Below the pieces are notes generated by a model that saw nothing but the letters and a program-made list of their open reading frames with translations, made no database searches and was not told where the DNA came from. Shown one piece after another: positions 62,523-64,000 of a stretch of DNA of 64,000 nucleotides. The position numbers were made by a program, and so were the translations under genes. How positions within the stretch are numbered: the stretch's first letter is position 1; each line of letters opens with the position of its first letter. The stretch is from contig CP018628.1 of assembly GCA_002271215.1 (NCBI GenBank), forward strand, positions 1,178,001 to 1,242,000, given 5' to 3'. Source of the stretch: Lelliottia jeotgali. GTDB lineage: Bacteria > Pseudomonadota > Gammaproteobacteria > Enterobacterales > Enterobacteriaceae.

Positions 62523-62978
62523 TCAGTGTGCCGTGATATAAGGCTCCTTCACAAAATCCGCCAGCAGCCAGACCATATCATGCAGCAATCCCGTTAACTC
62601 TTTCTCCACTTTGGATGGCAGCTTTCCACCTTCAACCGCCTGCGTTAGGGCTTGCGCGTAATCCACCATCGTTGCGGTTTCCTGCCACAGATCCGGCACA
62701 TTTGAGCTGATTTTCTCACCGGCAATCAGTTGCTCAATAAGATGTGGCGGAAGATCTTTATCGCACAGATCGCGAAGCTGGTTGAGTGAATGTAGCAAGC
62801 GCTCGCATAGCGCTTTACGCGTGTTGATGTCCAGGGTTTCGACCAGAACGCAGACGACCGTGGTGCAGGAATCCGCCGCCTCGAATAAATCGACTGTTTC
62901 TGGCAAGGGCGCATTGAGCAATTGTTGGATGAAGCTTTCCTCTGATTGTGCGTAAGACAGGGCTGGGATAGTAGCCAT
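62523..62978 (-). CDS. Unknown helical protein of 151 residues
   Basis: 151 residues, mostly helical by composition, no membrane segment or signal peptide. Blocks such as EESFIQQLLNAPLPETVDLF and ERLLHSLNQLRDLCDKDLPP suggest a helix bundle. No family recognised. Clear ribosome site (AGAGGATG). The neighbouring cold-shock-domain gene is convergent, so joint function is not implied. Confidence 0.7.
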   Translation of the reverse strand: MATIPALSYAQSEESFIQQLLNAPLPETVDLFEAADSCTTVVCVLVETLDINTRKALCERLLHSLNQLRDLCDKDLPPHLIEQLIAGEKISSNVPDLWQETATMVDYAQALTQAVEGGKLPSKVEKELTGLLHDMVWLLADFVKEPYITAH

Positions 62979-63040
62979 TTGGCATCCTCTTTATGCAAAA
63001 AATTAATTAACCACCCTGAGAGTTCCTCCGTTCAGAGGGG

Positions 63041-63240
63041 GGTAGCGCTGGCGGAGGTAGGAATACCGTGCACAAAGAAAACGGCCAGCCTTCGGCTGCT
63101 CCGCCAGCGCTACCGTATGTTTACGGGATATGCGCTGTCGCGAAAAAAATTATCGCTTCATGCCAACGGGTTCCTACGCCCGGTTGCGGATGTCTCGCAA
63201 CGGGTGAACTTTACGACCCTCAAATGGCAAATAAAAGCTT
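63041..63240 (+). ncRNA. Structured non-coding segment, possible antisense-type RNA
   Basis: Perfect 16-base inverted repeat GGTAGCGCTGGCGGAG (63041-63056) and CTCCGCCAGCGCTACC (63099-63114), an inner CAGCC/GGCTG hairpin, then a second hairpin GGTTGCG/CGCAAC near 63180-63200. The layout, and phrases such as CGGATGTCTCGCAACGGGTG, recall the prophage immunity RNAs of the C4/CI class, where one segment pairs with a leader copy. No protein of at least 40 residues makes sense here. The exact ends are unknown; I rely on recollection for the class. Confidence 0.4.
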
Positions 63241-63299
63241 AAACCTTGAATTTCACAAGGTTACTTTTCGATTTGCGAGGCGCTTTCCAGAAACGGGCT

Positions 63300-63333
63300 G
63301 CCGGATGGTGGCTTCGCCTTACCCGGCCTACAA
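63300..63333 (-). repeat. Single REP element
   Basis: GCCGGATGGTGGCTTCGCCT followed by TACCCGGCCTACA matches, in reverse orientation, the REP units of the array at 46034. It lies 28 bases after the end of the ABC ATPase gene, a usual place for REP. Confidence 0.85.
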
Positions 63334-63360
63334 AGATGTCACAAATAGGTTTGCACAAAC

Positions 63361-64000
63361 CTACCCCATTCGGTGCTCGCCGTTCAGCATCGCTTTCCGA
63401 TCAAACACCCGCTGAATTTCACCGTGCGCCATAAATGCCGCACGATCGGACATATGGGCAATCACGTCCGCGTCGTGGCTCACCAGCAGATAGGTCATGC
63501 CATGCTGCTGTTTCAGACGGTTGAGTAGATTGAGAATCTCCGCCTGCACCGACATATCCAGCGCCGAGGTCGGCTCGTCGAGCAGCAACAGCTGCGGGCG
63601 CAACAGCAGGGCGCGGGCAATCGCCACGCGCTGACGCTGGCCACCGGAAAGCTGATGCGGATAACGCTGGCCCGCGTCCGCAGACAGTCCCACCTCCTGC
63701 AACGCATCAGCCACTTTCTCCGTGATCTGTGTTTCGCCGTGGATTTTGAGCGGCTCGGTCAGCGTGCGTGAAATGGTGTGGTTTGGATGCAGCGACGCCC
63801 ACGGGTCCTGAAACACCATCTGCACGTTACGACGTAGCGCACCGGTGAATTGTTCCCCAGACGAAAGGTTTTCACCCAGCAGTGACACGTTGCCGCGCCA
63901 CTGACGCTGTAACCCGGCGAGCACGCGCAGAATGGTCGATTTGCCGCAGCCTGATTCACCAATCAGGCTAAAGGTTTCACCTTTTTCGATGGCAAAACTG
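63361..64000 (-). CDS. Oligopeptide-type ABC transporter ATPase, cut by window
   Basis: C-terminal 213 residues of an ABC ATP-binding protein, open to the end of the window. Walker A (GESGCGKST) is near 63930-63960, the signature LSGGQRQRVAIARALLLRPQ and Walker B LLLLDEPTSALD follow, with the H-loop in LVSHDADVI. FQDPWASLHPNHT is typical of the DppF/OppF/NikE-like subfamily that powers peptide or nickel uptake. Permease and binding protein should lie upstream, outside the window. Confidence 0.9.
   Translation of the reverse strand, partial: SFAIEKGETFSLIGESGCGKSTILRVLAGLQRQWRGNVSLLGENLSSGEQFTGALRRNVQMVFQDPWASLHPNHTISRTLTEPLKIHGETQITEKVADALQEVGLSADAGQRYPHQLSGGQRQRVAIARALLLRPQLLLLDEPTSALDMSVQAEILNLLNRLKQQHGMTYLLVSHDADVIAHMSDRAAFMAHGEIQRVFDRKAMLNGEHRMG

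Overview
The window is chromosomal DNA of an enterobacterium close to the Enterobacter / Lelliottia / Leclercia / Klebsiella group. The evidence is an NfsB that reads almost like the Enterobacter cloacae nitroreductase, a complete ramR-romA-ramA locus, YbdK, YbdJ, YbdF, YbdG and PheP proteins close to those of E. coli, and REP elements of enterobacterial type. From memory, E. coli K-12 has pheP-ybdG-nfsB-ybdF-ybdJ-ybdK as one compact block. All six genes are present here in that order, but pushed apart by inserted modules, so the window reads as a conserved backbone with several accessory insertions.

Region by region. 1-5.9 kb: a Yhc/GltF-type chaperone-usher fimbrial operon (chaperone cut by the window edge, DUF1120 subunits, usher, minor subunits). 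6.1-12.6 kb: signalling and regulation: a LysR regulator, an EAL phosphodiesterase, a methyl-accepting chemotaxis protein, a short winged-helix protein, and a ToxR/CadC-like membrane regulator with a FidL-like partner. 12.6-16.2 kb: a probable Fur-controlled iron unit (YncE-like lipoprotein, TonB-dependent receptor). 16.2-18.7 kb: an M14 carboxypeptidase and pheP. 18.7-31.1 kb: two tandem FimA-type chaperone-usher modules on the minus strand, each with its own pilin, chaperone, usher and two-domain adhesin. 31.4-37.0 kb: an IprA-like regulator and a sugar operon (NHS-family permease, TIM-barrel isomerase, Gfo/Idh oxidoreductase, LacI regulator) with two identical palindromic operators. 37.0-43.7 kb: ybdG, a DHA2 drug exporter with divergent XRE/MmyB regulator, a DUF2157 membrane protein, an unknown protein, nfsB and ybdF. 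43.7-50.6 kb: ramR, romA, ramA, a tandem REP array, a FoxA-like siderophore receptor, a periplasmic Fes-like esterase, ybdJ. 50.6-58.9 kb: a complete IS1, a 36-residue membrane peptide gene, a SERCA-like P-type ATPase and an RND efflux pair. 58.8-64 kb: ybdK, an AT-rich two-gene amidase/membrane-protein operon, a cold-shock-domain protein, a small unknown protein, a structured non-coding segment and the start of an oligopeptide-type ABC ATPase.

Two themes stand out. The first is surface attachment: three fimbrial systems beside c-di-GMP breakdown, chemotaxis and membrane-bound regulation. The second is drug and iron handling: RamA/RamR, NfsB, a DHA2 exporter, an RND pump and two TonB receptors. 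The most interesting candidates for undescribed biology are the amidase plus four-helix membrane protein operon (60021-61601), the 36-residue membrane peptide beside the SERCA-like pump (51519-51629), the nine-G tract at an usher start (23224-23232), and the long inverted repeat with a possible immunity-type RNA (63041-63240). All calls come from reading the sequence and from memory of the families; no database search was run.
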